From: Nematostella vectensis
Lineage: Eukaryota; Cnidaria; Anthozoa; Actiniaria; Edwardsiidae
Direction: 5' to 3'
Assembly (NCBI RefSeq): GCF_932526225.1
Contig: NC_064041.1
Coordinates: 13,701,451 to 13,765,450 of the forward strand
Length of the DNA: 64,000 nt
The notes below the pieces were generated by a model that searched no databases, was not told the DNA's origin, and saw nothing but the letters and a program-made list of their open reading frames with translations. Below, piece after piece: positions 49,401 through 61,700 of this stretch (position 1 is its first letter; every line of letters begins with the position of its first letter). A program made the position numbers and the translations under genes.

Positions 49401-52400
49401 AATTGCAAAATTTGAATAGTTTAAAAATAAATAAAATCATGTACAATTAAAGTCCATGCAATAGAAACAACTGGATTATGTAATTTAAAAAGGAAAAATC
49501 ATTTTCCTTGGGTCGCTACCAAGATTGTTTAATAATAAAAGAAACTAATAAAAAAAACTTGCAATCACCTTCAGGGACTGTCTGGGGACCTCCGCTAGGC
49601 ATCATCCCTTGGCTTGTTCCTGGATATGCCATTTGTCCAGGAATTCCTGGCATAATTCCTGCTGCTCCACCCAAACTTGACGTGGACGATACACTCGACA
49701 TACTGTCTGCCCTTAGTCTCTGTTCCCCTGCTTGATGGCCCGCTGGCATGCCCATAAATTGGGGGCCAGATTGTGATGGTACTCCAGACCAGGTACCAAC
49801 ATTTCCAGGCCCAACAGTCCCTTTCAGTGCATCTGATGGAGCTATTCCAGGGAGGGCTGGTGTTTTGGAGGGGTTAGGCCAGCTACTAAAGTTTCCTGGT
49901 CTGTTGTTCTCTTGTTGGGGAGTTGGTTCACTGGCATTGCCTGAGCCTGGATGGGCGTAAGGCCAGGCACTGGTATGTCCAGATCCGCCAGTCTGTTGTT
50001 GAAATAGTGTACTGCTCACAGTGGCTGTGTTGCTTGCAGATGTTCTTTGCCACATAGAGGGTTGGGTTTGGGGCGTCATAGACCATGTTCCCTGAGATGC
50101 AGACATTGAAGGTGTGGCTTCCTGAAAGGGGAAACAATTAAATGCTTCTATCAATACTAGTAATCTAGTAATCAAACCTGCAAATAAAGCAAAAACAATA
50201 TTCAGGCTTCCTTTTATAACCCCTATTAGGCTAATTTGCCTACCTGAAAATCACTGAAACCATCGTTAGCTGGAAGATTCACTTGCTTGAAGTTACCAAA
50301 ATTATCACCAGATAAAGGGATTGTCTGCTGACTGGCCTGGATCGGCATACCATATGGATGCATTTGCAGCATAGAGGAATATGGGTGTGACTGTTGCTGG
50401 GGCACCTGGCATGGCTGTGCTGCCTGGCCTGCTGCACCATATAGGTGGGTTGCCTGTGCCTGCTTTGATTGGTTTTTGTTGAAAGATGACACCCCAGGTC
50501 GAGAAACTGCCAATTAAAAAAAAATATTCACTAAACAAAAACAAACAAAGCAGGTAAGTTTTCTTTGTATTGAAAACAAACAACACATTTCATAGCTTAG
50601 TGAATTTGCAGGGTTAAAGCCGAATTGTTACCAGTTTACTTCTGGTCGATTATGTAACAATCTCCTATGATATTTAACAGAAAACATGAAAAATATTTCA
50701 CAGTTCAAACGTTTTATTACCCATGAGCTTATGCAAATGCATACAAATTAATCAAATGAATTGTTTCATCTTTATTTAAATGTATTTGCATTAAATACGA
50801 CTAATAATATGACGTTTGAACTCTGCCTTAGACTAAAGCCTGAGCATATTAATCATATTGTGTTTATTTTTGATCTATTATTTTTTTTAACAGGTCAATG
50901 AGTAAAATGTGTGTATCCTGACGTTTTAAGACTCACAGACACTAGCCTCTGATGACAGTTGCTTAGCAACACTTGACGAGCCAGGCCCTCCTTTCTGAGC
51001 TAGAGGACCAATCAGATGAGCGAGATCTCCTGGCACTTGTTTCTTTCCACTAGATCGACTAAAGGCCTGTAGCTTTCTCTGCTGAGCTTCAAATTCTTGC
51101 TTTTTTCGAGCTTCTGCCTGCTTTTTCTGATTGGCTTCAGCGAGCTTTTGCTGTTCTTGTAGCATTCTTTGCTGCTGTTGCTGATAGGACTGCTGTACTT
51201 GAGGGTTTTGCTGATGGACAACTTGATAGCCCTGGGGAAAACCCCCTTGGGGGAAACCCTCTTGGAATCTCTAGTAAGCAAAGCAAAGAATCAGAATTAA
51301 CTAATCAATTAGTGTGATGGAACCAGAGCATACAGTATATGGCTATGTGCACAATGTTGGTCCACAACCATGTAACATGCATACTGAAGCGCACTATGGA
51401 CTGGGTTCGAAGCGTGTACGAGGTCCAAACACAGTTCTCGTATTTCAATCGAAGTATCGTGGACGGTTGGTGCTAGATACATACATGCTTCTTCCAACCC
51501 TAAAAACAAGTCGTGCATGTTCCAATTGAATACTGTGCTCGGTTCAACCATTTTTACTAGCCTGGTGCGTGTACACTCTAAACAAGACCATGCTCGGTCT
51601 GGCCGTCTAGATCATCTTTTTTTATCTTTATGGCATAACACTTTGCAAATGTGATGTCATTTTTGCCTCATAATGGCAATAAGGCCAACAAAATGTGATT
51701 TCTTGCTCTGGCTTCAAATATGTTTAAATTCAATTCTATTTCCTTGTAGCCATTAAACATAACACCCTTGCAGCTAATTATTTTATAGAGCAACATTTGG
51801 CAAAATATATGTTAACTTATTCAAATAGGCTCACTAATCCGCTATTGAGTATCAACATTGTGCACATACTGTAACCCATACTGTAACCCATAGTGGAGAG
51901 ATTCATGCAAAAATGAGATTCTCTGTATTGTTTATATTACCCTTATTATACACTGCTCCTTTTACCTGGGTCGTTTGCTGGTTGGGTTGCATGTAGCTAT
52001 ACCTTCCTTGGCCCACACCTTGCATGCCTGATTGGGCCCCATGTGGATAAGGGCCTTGTTGAGAACCAAATGATGACTCACCTAAATTTTGAGAAATAAA
52101 GGGGCAGTTTTTATTATATATATTTTTCATTTATTTTTACAACTTAAGGCTCGCATCCTTTTTCGGGGCTGCATCAATATATATTTTTCAGTTTTTATTT
52201 AGTTATTTCTGCTGCTTTTTTGATTGTTTGTTCCTCAGAAGTTCAAATTTGGTGCTTTAGCGGTGCCTGGGCACTGACACAAAGGCAGATGTTCCCATTT
52301 CTTATGATTTTTTTTCACCCATTTGCAACATCATGGGAATTTCCTTTGTGAATCGTACACATCTTTGATAAACCAAGGATAAAAAAATAAAATAATTTTA

Positions 52401-53019
52401 AAAAAGGGCTGCATGCCCCCCTTTTTTATCTTATCAGGATGATAAACATGTTTTTATTTCTACTTGGCCTTAGGTGTTGTTTCTGTACTGCATATGAGAC
52501 ATGGGGTGAAGTTTTTTTTTAATTTTTGTAGATTTCAAATAAGTTTACACTCCGAAAATCTGTGTATTGTAACCCACAGTGCTTCATGGGTATCAAGTAA
52601 ATAAGCAAATTAGCGTAAATAAAATGATACATAAGAAATGGTATGCATCACAAATCAGGCAGGCGAAGAGCAGAAACAAATATTTTTTGTAGCCTTATTC
52701 TTAGAATCGGATTCAAAACTAAATGCTTTCTTTATACTTTCAATTGAAATTGATAGATCACTAAAGATTCAAAGATACTAAAAAACTAAAGCAAAATCCA
52801 CTAGCCCTAAAACAAATCCAATATAAAAGCTAAAAAAACATGTTATAGATTTCGGGCAGAAAAACTAGACTAGACAGTAGTAATATTAGTAAAGGTTGGT
52901 TCTCATTGACGCAAGCGCAAGCGTTGTTTTTCCAAGAAAGAACGAGAAAACTTACCGTGCGGATTCTGATAACTGTTTGGGTTCGCATTCGAGGCCGGAA
53001 AGCGATTATTAAACGCCAT
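43469..53019 (-). CDS. SYNRG: Synergin gamma (AP-1 gamma-ear binding, EH domain)
   Basis: Twelve exons, complement(join(43469..43723,44007..44098,44307..44363,44954..45104,46047..48140,48699..48788,48966..49249,49569..50121,50244..50506,50937..51270,51966..52081,52956..53019)), give 1,450 residues with matching phases. The start is MAFNNRFPASNANPNSYQNP. Exon 3 has a Gln/Lys-rich coiled coil (RMLQEQQKLAEANQKKQAEA). Exon 6 (residues about 444-538) is an EH domain (GSLDTNRLYPILLASGLPKD, then VLGKIWMQVNRESPGQLSLL). The long exon 8 holds repeated acidic DFGDF-type motifs (DDDFGDFQ, NDDFGDFGGF, NNDFGDFSS, QDDFGDFSHF), ligands of the AP-1 gamma and GGA ear domains. The C-terminus has ACGVCLLNV and YHATCANFWCN, a small conserved cysteine-rich end. 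Human SYNRG has 1,314 residues and works in TGN/endosome clathrin traffic. Confidence 0.93.
45185..45345. repeat. G-run dispersed repeat, copy 2
   Basis: AAATATTGGGG and a long G run precede GGCACAATACAGAAACATTA, then CAGCCACACCCCTACTGGTC and GTGCCCCACCCCCTGCTACG. It is a close relative of the copy at 15,545. It is in the SYNRG intron between 45,105 and 46,046. Confidence 0.6.
45451..45600. mobile_element. MITE with ~50-bp inverted repeats
   Basis: The left end GACTGGCGGGCCACAGCTGA and the right end read inverted GACTGGCAGGCCACAGCTGA match with one difference. The inner parts GTACAAAGTGGAGTTTA and GTACAAAGGGGAGTTTA also pair. It is inside a SYNRG intron. Confidence 0.65.
50614..50690. repeat. 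Solo end of the TTAA MITE family
   Basis: TTAAAGCCGAATTGTTACCA continuing GTTTACTTCTGGTCGATTA is a diverged copy of the left end of the complete element at 54,240. No partner end was found nearby. It lies in the SYNRG intron between 50,507 and 50,936. Confidence 0.55.
51318..51550. mobile_element. Possible MITE in SYNRG intron 2
   Basis: The left end TGGAACCAGAGCATACAGTA and the right end read inverted TGGTTGAACCGAGCACAGTA share an imperfect terminal repeat. The interior is GC-balanced, unlike the AT-rich intron around it. Confidence 0.35.
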
Positions 53020-53219
53020 GTTTATGTCAAAAGATCGGCATATATTGCAATATATCGTATTTGGCGGTATGAATCAGGCAAAACGGCGAAAAAACCCTCT
53101 ACGTCTGGACGTTCGAGGACCTTCCGATGGCCATATTGAAAACGGTCTCCCATGGTGCACTGTAACCAACGCCACAGGCAACCCATGCTACGCTTCCTAT
53201 TGTAGACTTTTCATATCAG

Positions 53220-53690
53220 GTGCGTTAGGGGGGGGGGGGGGGGGGTCTCTACACGTTTCACGAGTTTCAAAAATCGGAAATAACGTTTCACGATTAACTA
53301 ATAAACTGAAGAGATGAATCAATCTTTACTCGGAAATTACGATTAAAGATTTTTAAAGGCCATTCACGAATCACGGCGGAGGTAGCAACGGATCACGGTT
53401 TCAATTCGTTCTTTTCGCGATTCATGAAAAACAAAAAAAAAGGCCGTTCACGGATCCGGAAAATTACCCCTTAGGATTAGGGAGCGGTAAGGGGAGTCCC
53501 TGCACGTTTCACGAGTTTAAAAAATCGGAAATTACGTTCCACGATAAACTGACGACAGGAGGCAATCTTTACTCGGAAACCACGATTTTTACAGAGCATA
53601 GATCACGATGATCAAATTTCGCTATCACGAATCATGGCGAAGGTAGCAATCACGGATCACAGTTTTCAATTTGTCCTTTTTTCTCTTACC
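53220..53690. repeat. Two-copy diverged ~250-bp tandem repeat
   Basis: Copy 1 (about 53,250) reads CACGTTTCACGAGTTTCAAA, CAATCTTTACTCGGAAATTA, AATCACGGCGGAGGTAGCAA. Copy 2 (about 53,500) reads CACGTTTCACGAGTTTAAAA, CAATCTTTACTCGGAAACCA, AATCATGGCGAAGGTAGCAA. The repeat lies just upstream of the SYNRG start, separated by a G run at 53,229-53,246. Confidence 0.6.
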
Positions 53691-54239
53691 GCCCCTGTCC
53701 AATAAGAGAATAACCCTTTTTTTCGTGTCTTTGGGTGGAGGAGTGCATCCACGACACACCCTTTTTCACCGGCCTTCCGCACCTCAAGTGATGCTGAGAA
53801 GTAGGTCTTGCAGGCTAAAATACACAACTCACTGCATTTACCTCGAGTAGATTCTATTAATAATTGCTTGTCATACATTTTGTTCTTCTTCAGCGAAAGA
53901 GCCCTTTAACTCTTGGCAGGCTTGTCTGATATAGATTATTATCAGACTACAGTAATGTTTTTACTTTGATTGCATTTTCTGATTGCAGTTAAAGAGTGCT
54001 TCCTAGGCAAAAAGCATTATCAAATAACGAGGGGGGATTTTCAAAAATTATACAGAAATGACCTATAAGGGTGTGGCTGTGCCCAAAATTCTTGCCAATG
54101 TTTCTCAAATATTGTGAGGCTTGCTAAAGCTCCGGGCTAAAAAAGACTACAGACAAACTATAGGCAAACTGGGGGTTTGGATAGGCGTGGTGGAATCACG
54201 GAAGTCAATTCAAACACAAGGGTGAAATGAGGTGCGTAC

Positions 54240-54493
54240 TTAAAGCCGCATTGTCACCAGTTTACTTCCGGTCGATTACGTAACACAATCTCCGATGATT
54301 TTTAACGGAAAACGCAAAAATTTTTTCAAAATATTGAAAGCGGTTTGTCTATTGCAAGTTTCTTCGAGGATGTGATAGATAATTTAGAGCGGATGGCATG
54401 TAAATATCTCGGATTCTAATAGATTCTTTTGTCTTTAAAGGTCGAGGTTTCTGTCGGACCTCCGGAAGTGAACTGGTGACAATGCGGCTTTAA
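54240..54493. mobile_element. MITE with TTAA ends (piggyBac-like)
   Basis: The left end TTAAAGCCGCATTGTCACCA continues GTTTACTTCCGG. The right end read inverted is TTAAAGCCGCATTGTCACCA continuing GTTCACTTCCGG: about 32 bp with one mismatch. Both ends are TTAA, the target of piggyBac-type transposases. The TTAA is also part of the inverted repeat, so the assignment is tentative. Confidence 0.7.
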
Positions 54494-55789
54494 GGGGGGG
54501 AAGGGTGCGTAGTGTACCCGCTCACTCCTACTCATCCCCTCTTAGCTGCCAAACGTGCTTTATTTCCCGTTGCGTATGGTAAGTTCTTGCATGTTAGACT
54601 TCAAAAGACACACAAGCAATGAGCACATTTATTCGTCTTTTTTTGTCACCAAAATTGGCTGTTACAAAACGCAAAACTCAAAGAGTAATCAAAATGAACT
54701 CTCGAGTTATGGTGTATAGATGGTATTACTACTGTTAACGATCATAGAGGGGTTATTAAAGTAATCAAAATTTTATTGATATTTTTATTTACCACACGTA
54801 AACGTAAAAAGGTATAAAAACAACTAATATAGTTTTAATAATTATAGAAAAGATACAGGCAAGCTGTAGAATAACTATGAGGTCTGCGTAGGCGTGGTGG
54901 AACCGGGGAAACTAAAATAACACAAAGCTGAAATGGTATATTTAACGACTATGTGAAGATAGAGAATTTTAGCGTTAGCCCTGCGTCGGAGCAAAGGACT
55001 AAGCCCTCAATATCAGTAAAACTACTCTATATTAACAGACGCAACAGCTTAGTTGCTTTGTATGAATATTCATAACGTTATTAAAAATCATTAATCGAAA
55101 TCGAAACAAGGCTATATATTTCAAGAAGAAAAATTGGAAAACCCTAGCTATCTGTAGTAAGGAAAATAACGATAAAAACTTTATATAGAAAAATATTTTT
55201 TTTAAAAAAACAATATGTACAAAGCATGAAGGAATTTTCATTCGCTATCTTTAGGATCTTCCTATAAAATGGTCAGGAAAACAGGTGCTGTTTTGTACGG
55301 AAGTGGATATGACTTTCACACTTGGCTCATCACCTCGCATTATCGTCTAAATATAACCTAACAAGATGAACTTTGGGAACTGGTGAAATCGGTGGATAGC
55401 ATTCTTATGTACAATTTAAATAGCATATATAACCATGGCCGCCAATAAAATGTTACGAAATCTAGCAAATCAGCATGCGCGAGTCATAATTTTGATTGAC
55501 AAGTAATACGAAGCTAGGAAGGCCCCATCGTGCTATGAAGCCGAACTGAAGCATCCCATCACTACGCTGATTGGCTGACGAGATTCTAGCCAATCAAGTA
55601 AAATATCTCGCAGAACTTTCAAGGTGACAGCTTGGCGCAAGGAAACGGTCGCGCATAAATTTTCCCTGAATTTCCAAATATAGAATGGGATAACCAAAAA
55701 AGGTGAGTATACCAGCAAGTTGTCCAAATATGGACTGCGATGATGACTATATAAGGAGTCGGTTATGCACAGGAATAACAGAACGGAAG
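54494..55789. other. Intergenic between SYNRG and EHMT
   Basis: AT-rich sequence without a recognisable gene. The strings GGCGTGGTGGAA near 54,186 and 54,892 mark two diverged copies of a dispersed repeat. The proximal part is presumably the EHMT 3' UTR. Confidence 0.4.
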
Positions 55790-58700
55790 CTAAACGCTCG
55801 GGGCGCGGTAGTTACAGCTGTCGGTTCCACACTGGCAGTAGAACTCGTCCTTCTTCACCTCCCAAAACCGGTCGCCGTAATCAAAGCTGAAACACAGACA
55901 GGGAGGTCACGTTAGGCTTCACCTCAATAAAGAGGGCATATGGACTGTAACAAGGATCAAGCTAGTTTTTCTTTCCTTGAGAAAGAATACCGGTCTAGAC
56001 ATATTGCGCTTTACGACATCCAAAATATTTCCATATTTTTTGTAAAATATATCTCATTTTTCCACGACTCCTTATATTTCTTGGTACCAAGAGACCATGA
56101 TGTAAAAGAACGAATTCCAGAGAAAGGGAGTCAGCCCGATGCATCTTGAATGAACTCCAAATTCGCCGTCTCCCAGGCTGAGACGTCTTCCCGTTCAATT
56201 ATTTATAACATTTCGATTAGATAACTAACAGAACACCATCCTACGAGTAGCATTGTTATCATGAGCTAAGAGGAGCAGCTAAAAGAATTAAAATCGGGTA
56301 GCGAGGGAAAAAAGTTTGTGTGAAAATGTACTAACTCGCGAGGTGCCTATAACCAAATATGGCGCGACGAACCATATATGGATGCTATGATTGACAAGCT
56401 CGCGCAATCTAGAAATAGCTTTCAAGGACGACATCATGGGCCACGGGGACTCGTTCTCTTATATCATGGTCTCTTTGTGTTACGTATCTGCTCACCATAT
56501 TTCTTGGTATATCTCTATGTCTTTTGAAGAGAAGAATGCTATTCGTGGAAAGCGAATATCCTGGAAAAACAAATTGGTGTCAGTACTGTATAATACATAT
56601 CCTGATGATAAGAAGTCCACGATAGCAGTGGCGAGTGTAACACAAAGATAGATGGCTTGACGAATGATTGCCAAGTTACCAAGATCATCGTTGTCTTGGC
56701 GAATGTTCGTCGAGTGTAGTACGATGTTCGATGGCTTGGCGAATGTTTGCCAAATGTAACACGATAGTGGTCGGTGTTCGCCGAATGTAACACGATAGTG
56801 GTCGATGGCTTGGCGTATTTTTACCGAAGGTAAGACGATAACGCTCGTTGGCTTGGCGAATGTTTACCGAATGTGAGACGATAGTGGTCGATGGCTTGTC
56901 GAATATTTACCGAATGTAAGACGATAGTGCTCGATGGCTTGGCGAATGACTACCGAATGTAAGACGATAGTGATCGATGGCTTGGCAAATATTTACCGAA
57001 TGTAAAACGATAGTGCTGGATGGCTTGGCTTACCGAATATAACACGATAGTGGTCGATGGCTTGGCGAATATTTACCGAGTACAAGACAAGGGTAGCTGT
57101 ACCTGGTGGTTGACAAAGACTCGGGTGGGAATGCAGTTTGGTTCGCAGGAATGGTTGATGAATCGGCTGATGTTACCAAATCTCAGCGCGTCAATACAAA
57201 ACAGCTCTTGGTCACTTTCCTACAGATCAAGCAGAGAACAATGATCAACAATTTTACTAGCAGCGACCTCAACACAAGAAACAAAATGAGAAAAACAAAA
57301 CAAATAAAAAGTGTGAATAAACAGTAAGGGCATACAAACTAGGAAAGACAACAAACAACATTCTAGAACATTTACCACAGTGCAACACGCGCTAGCTAGC
57401 TAGACGGATCTCCAGTGAGTTTATTTCCTTTTCAACGGCATTTGACGATCAATTATTATATTATATATTCTGGAAATTAAAAATGACCATTATAAAATAA
57501 AGTATTAAAAACTCCCTTTCCAATTTAATTAAAAATTCAAAACAACTCAAATTCAAAATTACACTTGGTATTTTGCTAGGATTAAGAAAATGGAGGCAGA
57601 TCTTTAAGTGCCCTTGTCAGCTACATCTTTGTTATTGTTTTCATTTAATATTGGAAGTCACATAATGTATAACAATGTGTAAACATCTAAAAAACAAATT
57701 TTTATACTTTATATACCAAATTCAATCGAAAAAATCGCATTGGCCTCCGCAAATCAGCCGATGGAAATGGATGCTTTTTCACACTTGGTACTTTGCTAGG
57801 ATGACAAAATGGCGGCTGGCAGAGGCTGTTTAAATGGACACTTACCTTGCAATCGAGATCAAATAGGAAGGTGTCATCGTTGCGGAGGTCTGCTTCTGTA
57901 TCCGAGATGAGCTCGCCGGTGTACTCACACAAGAACACCCCCTGGGGGATGGGACACAGTGCGCGCACACCCCACCCTGGGGGGAGGGACACATGGGAAT
58001 AAGCCAAGCTCACAAATAATATTATTTTAGCGACAGAACAATGACTACACAGAACATTGTCTACACAGCTAAGAAAGGTTTACTGGAGGGAAAGTAAAGA
58101 AGATCAAGTCATTCTCATATTACTAGTGAAAACTAGTAATATTAACTAAAAATATTACTAGTAAGAAGTAACTAATAATATTTTTAATCCTTTTTCATCA
58201 CAATCGTTATAATCATCGTCACGATATCATCATCATCACGATATCATCATCGTCACGATATCATCATCGTCACGATATCATCATCGTCGCGATATCATCA
58301 TCGTCGCGATATCATCATCGTCGCGATATCAGCATCATCATCATCACCATCATCACCATCACCATCACCATCACCATCACCATCACCATCACCATCACCA
58401 TCACCATCACCATCACCATCACCACCACCATCACCACCACCACCACCACCACCACCACCACCACCACCACCATCACCACCACCACCACCATCACCATCAC
58501 CATCACCATCATCATCATCATCATATAATCTTTCAAAATGTTTAATTCCTTCCACATGCCAAATTAAGGCTTTACCATCTGTAATGGGTATGTGAAAATA
58601 GACCCTTACCTTTCCTTTTAGTCTTAAACAGCTGGAGGGGATATTGGACTCCTTTCTGGACCACTCGGTTGCGGCAGTAGCTCCAGCACTTGCACAGGCG

Positions 58701-61700
58701 GTTACATTCGAATATCAGCGGTCTGTCTAGCTTATGGATTTCATTAGACAGCAAGCCATCCTATAATAGGCATGTACTTGAGTTCAACATCAAATACGTA
58801 CCGACGTTTTGAAAGTAAAGAGATCCGAGAGACAATAAGGAAAGAGCGTAGAGCAGTAAAATGATTGAGTGGAACTAGGAAAAGGGTTTATTGCATGTGT
58901 ATACCATAGTTTGCCGCGAGCGCTGTGACTATCACGACCGATTGATTACCTGTGTATACCATATCTTGCCACGAGTGCTGTATTTATCACGACCGATTCA
59001 TTACCTGTGTATACCCTATTTTCTTGCTACGAGTGCTGTATTTATCACGGCCGATTCATTACCTGTGTATACCATATCTTGCCGTGAGCGCTGTGGTTAG
59101 CACATTGACACATCAGGCCACTTCGACAGTCACCTTCACAGGAACAACTCTAAACAAAATGAATGAATGAATGAGCAGGGGCCTCTTCGAATCTTTGTCT
59201 CCCATACTGCGTTGCAGCAGTCGGTATCTGATCTTTACAGATTCACCCAACAGAGCACACTGGTTTTCAACTCTGCAAGATGTTCGTCTTTATTTTCTGT
59301 ATTTGCCCTGCAGATGTTTTGGCAGCATTGAAAACTGATGTGTCTTTACACTTTATCATTTATCCTCGTTCCAGGCATATCCAGTCTCACGAAGAACGTA
59401 CAGTACTTGATTCTTCCCATAAAAGCTTTCACGCAAATACTAACAACCTTTCTTTAGATAAGTGTTCTTAATTATACAGTGTGTAACTTTTCCTGTTACC
59501 TCAATGGTGTCGATGTTCCACTGAATTGATGAGCCTCCAACCTCGCAGGACTCTTTCACAAAGTGGAAATCTGGGCATGGTTCATTGTCAACCTGTTTAT
59601 AATAACAAGTTAAGTAGAGATGGGTAAAGAACGGGCGAAAAGGGTTAGTTGACAGAGCTGCCTGATAAACAAGGTCTTGTAAGAGAACATCGGATGCCCA
59701 TTTGAGAGGCGTTTGAGAGATATCATTCTCGTCCAGGATAAAAGAAATAGCAAAAGTCGATAATCTTTTCATTAAATCATAACAATTTTTCAGAATTATT
59801 AATTTCTGAAAATTGAAATAAATAATATCATTACAAATTAATTACCTCATTAACACACGGTATTGCCACATTTTCTTGCCCTCTCGAAATATCACTGAAA
59901 ACAAGAGAGAAATCAGAACACACATTTGTACAGTCATCCATTAAAAAAACACAATTAAGGTCCGGTACCATACTTTTTACGCCATCACGGTCCCACAACA
60001 TGCATTCACTGTATTAAGGTGCCATTACATACTATTGTTTCCACAGTATCAAAAGGAATTCTAAACAAAAATAAAGGGATAATAATTGCGACTTACCAGC
60101 TTAGAAGTCTGTAGCGTGCCTTAGGCTGGCATAGCCGTAGCATCTTATTCACTTCAAGAAGCTTTTGAGACTTGGTTCCCTCTAAGGCGACCTGCAACCA
60201 AATATGATATTAACTATTAACAACACATGAGACACGCCGCGATAATAACAATAAAATAGCGCCAGCAGTACCGTGGCACTGGGGGAGGGGGGCACCTCGT
60301 TGAAAAAAAAAATGCTTTTTGTACTGAAGCCAACGATGCCTCAAACTGGCGTGGGTTGGGGGAGGGGGTGGGGTAAGTTTAGTACCCTAGAGCCCCGCTC
60401 CCATCGGCCATGAGCATAAGTTACCTCAGGTGGCGTCATGGCATTTCTGTTTGCGATGTCGATACGTGCTCCACGGTCCATGAACAATCTTTGGGGGAAA
60501 AAAATAAAACTAGAGTAAGAAAGTGCTTCTTATGTGGGACACAAGATAATGTTAGCATTTTAGGAAATTAAAATTTAAATTGTTAAACTATAGCTCTGCA
60601 CTTACTGGACGCATGCGAAGTTGTCTTCCCTTGTAGCAATGTGTCTGCACAGAAAGAAAAGAAGGAAACAAAGTTACAATCATCTTGAAAGAAACGTGTG
60701 CGACTTTTGCATGTAGTTTGAGTGAATCATATCACAAATGCTTGCAATACAGTCGACTCTCTCTGAGCGACCGCTCTTGTAAGCGACCAGCCCCGATAAC
60801 GACCACGATCACGCATCACCGATTGAATTGTCACACAAACTCTGTAATTCTAAGCTCTCTGTGTAAATGCAAGGAATCTCTAGTCCATTGCCAGCTCCAC
60901 GATTTATCCTTTTTCCAGTTACAATAGCCATCCACTTGTTTGTTGCACGCTTTAGAAACCGGCTAACAAAAGACGCCATGCGATCGTTGTAGACGCAGAA
61001 GATATTCTCATGACGAAAAGCTTAAGTCGTCGGTATAAACGAGCATAACGAGCTACTTTGCGTAGAATTAATTGCAATTAAATAAAACAACTCACTCTCA
61101 TGATAAGTCGAATACCTAGTTTTAAAATCAAGCAATAAACCAAAATATCACAGCGTTGTTATTATCACGTTAACTTTTAGATTCCATTTTAATTAAGCTC
61201 CCGTAAGAGACCAACACTTATTGTTCAAGTTTTTGGCGCCCAGTGGTCGCTTAGGAGAGCAATCTCTCGTAAGAGACCAGCTCCGTTAACGACCACAATT
61301 CTCAGTTCCCAAGGTGGTCGCTTATAAGGGCAAGCTCTCGTAAAAGACCAGCTCCGTTAACGACCACAATTTTCAGTTCCCAAGGTGGTCGCTTACGAGA
61401 GCTTCAACTGTAGTAGTACACTCTAACTCACAAGGGAGTTTCACCATGCTTATTGATGGCATTGACATCTGAATGAGCGTCAAGAAGTAGAAGTGAGATG
61501 TCTTCACTACCAGCGTACGCTGCCCAATGCAGAGGGATATTCAATTCCTAGAAATCGATAAGGAAAACCTCATCATTGTCAATATTTTTTTAATAAACGT
61601 CACGTCAAAACGTCAAATGTAAGTCAAAACGTCAAATGTAAGTCAAAACGTCAAATGTAAGTCAAAACGTCAAATGTGAGTCAAAACGTCAAATGTAAGT

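Noticed and set aside
53666-53878. 70-codon minus-strand frame upstream of SYNRG
   Set aside because: Its peptide matches no family I know, it has no splice or start support, and it overlaps a repeat.
57106-57327. Plus-strand frame containing [18 protein letters not shown], which resembles a hAT transposase block
   Set aside because: It is the antisense of the EHMT exon at 57,103-57,219 that encodes [14 protein letters not shown]. The SET-domain reading is decisive and splices in phase.
58298-58557. Asp/Gly- and Met/Val-rich frames
   Set aside because: They are translations of the CATCAC/CACCAC microsatellite in an EHMT intron.
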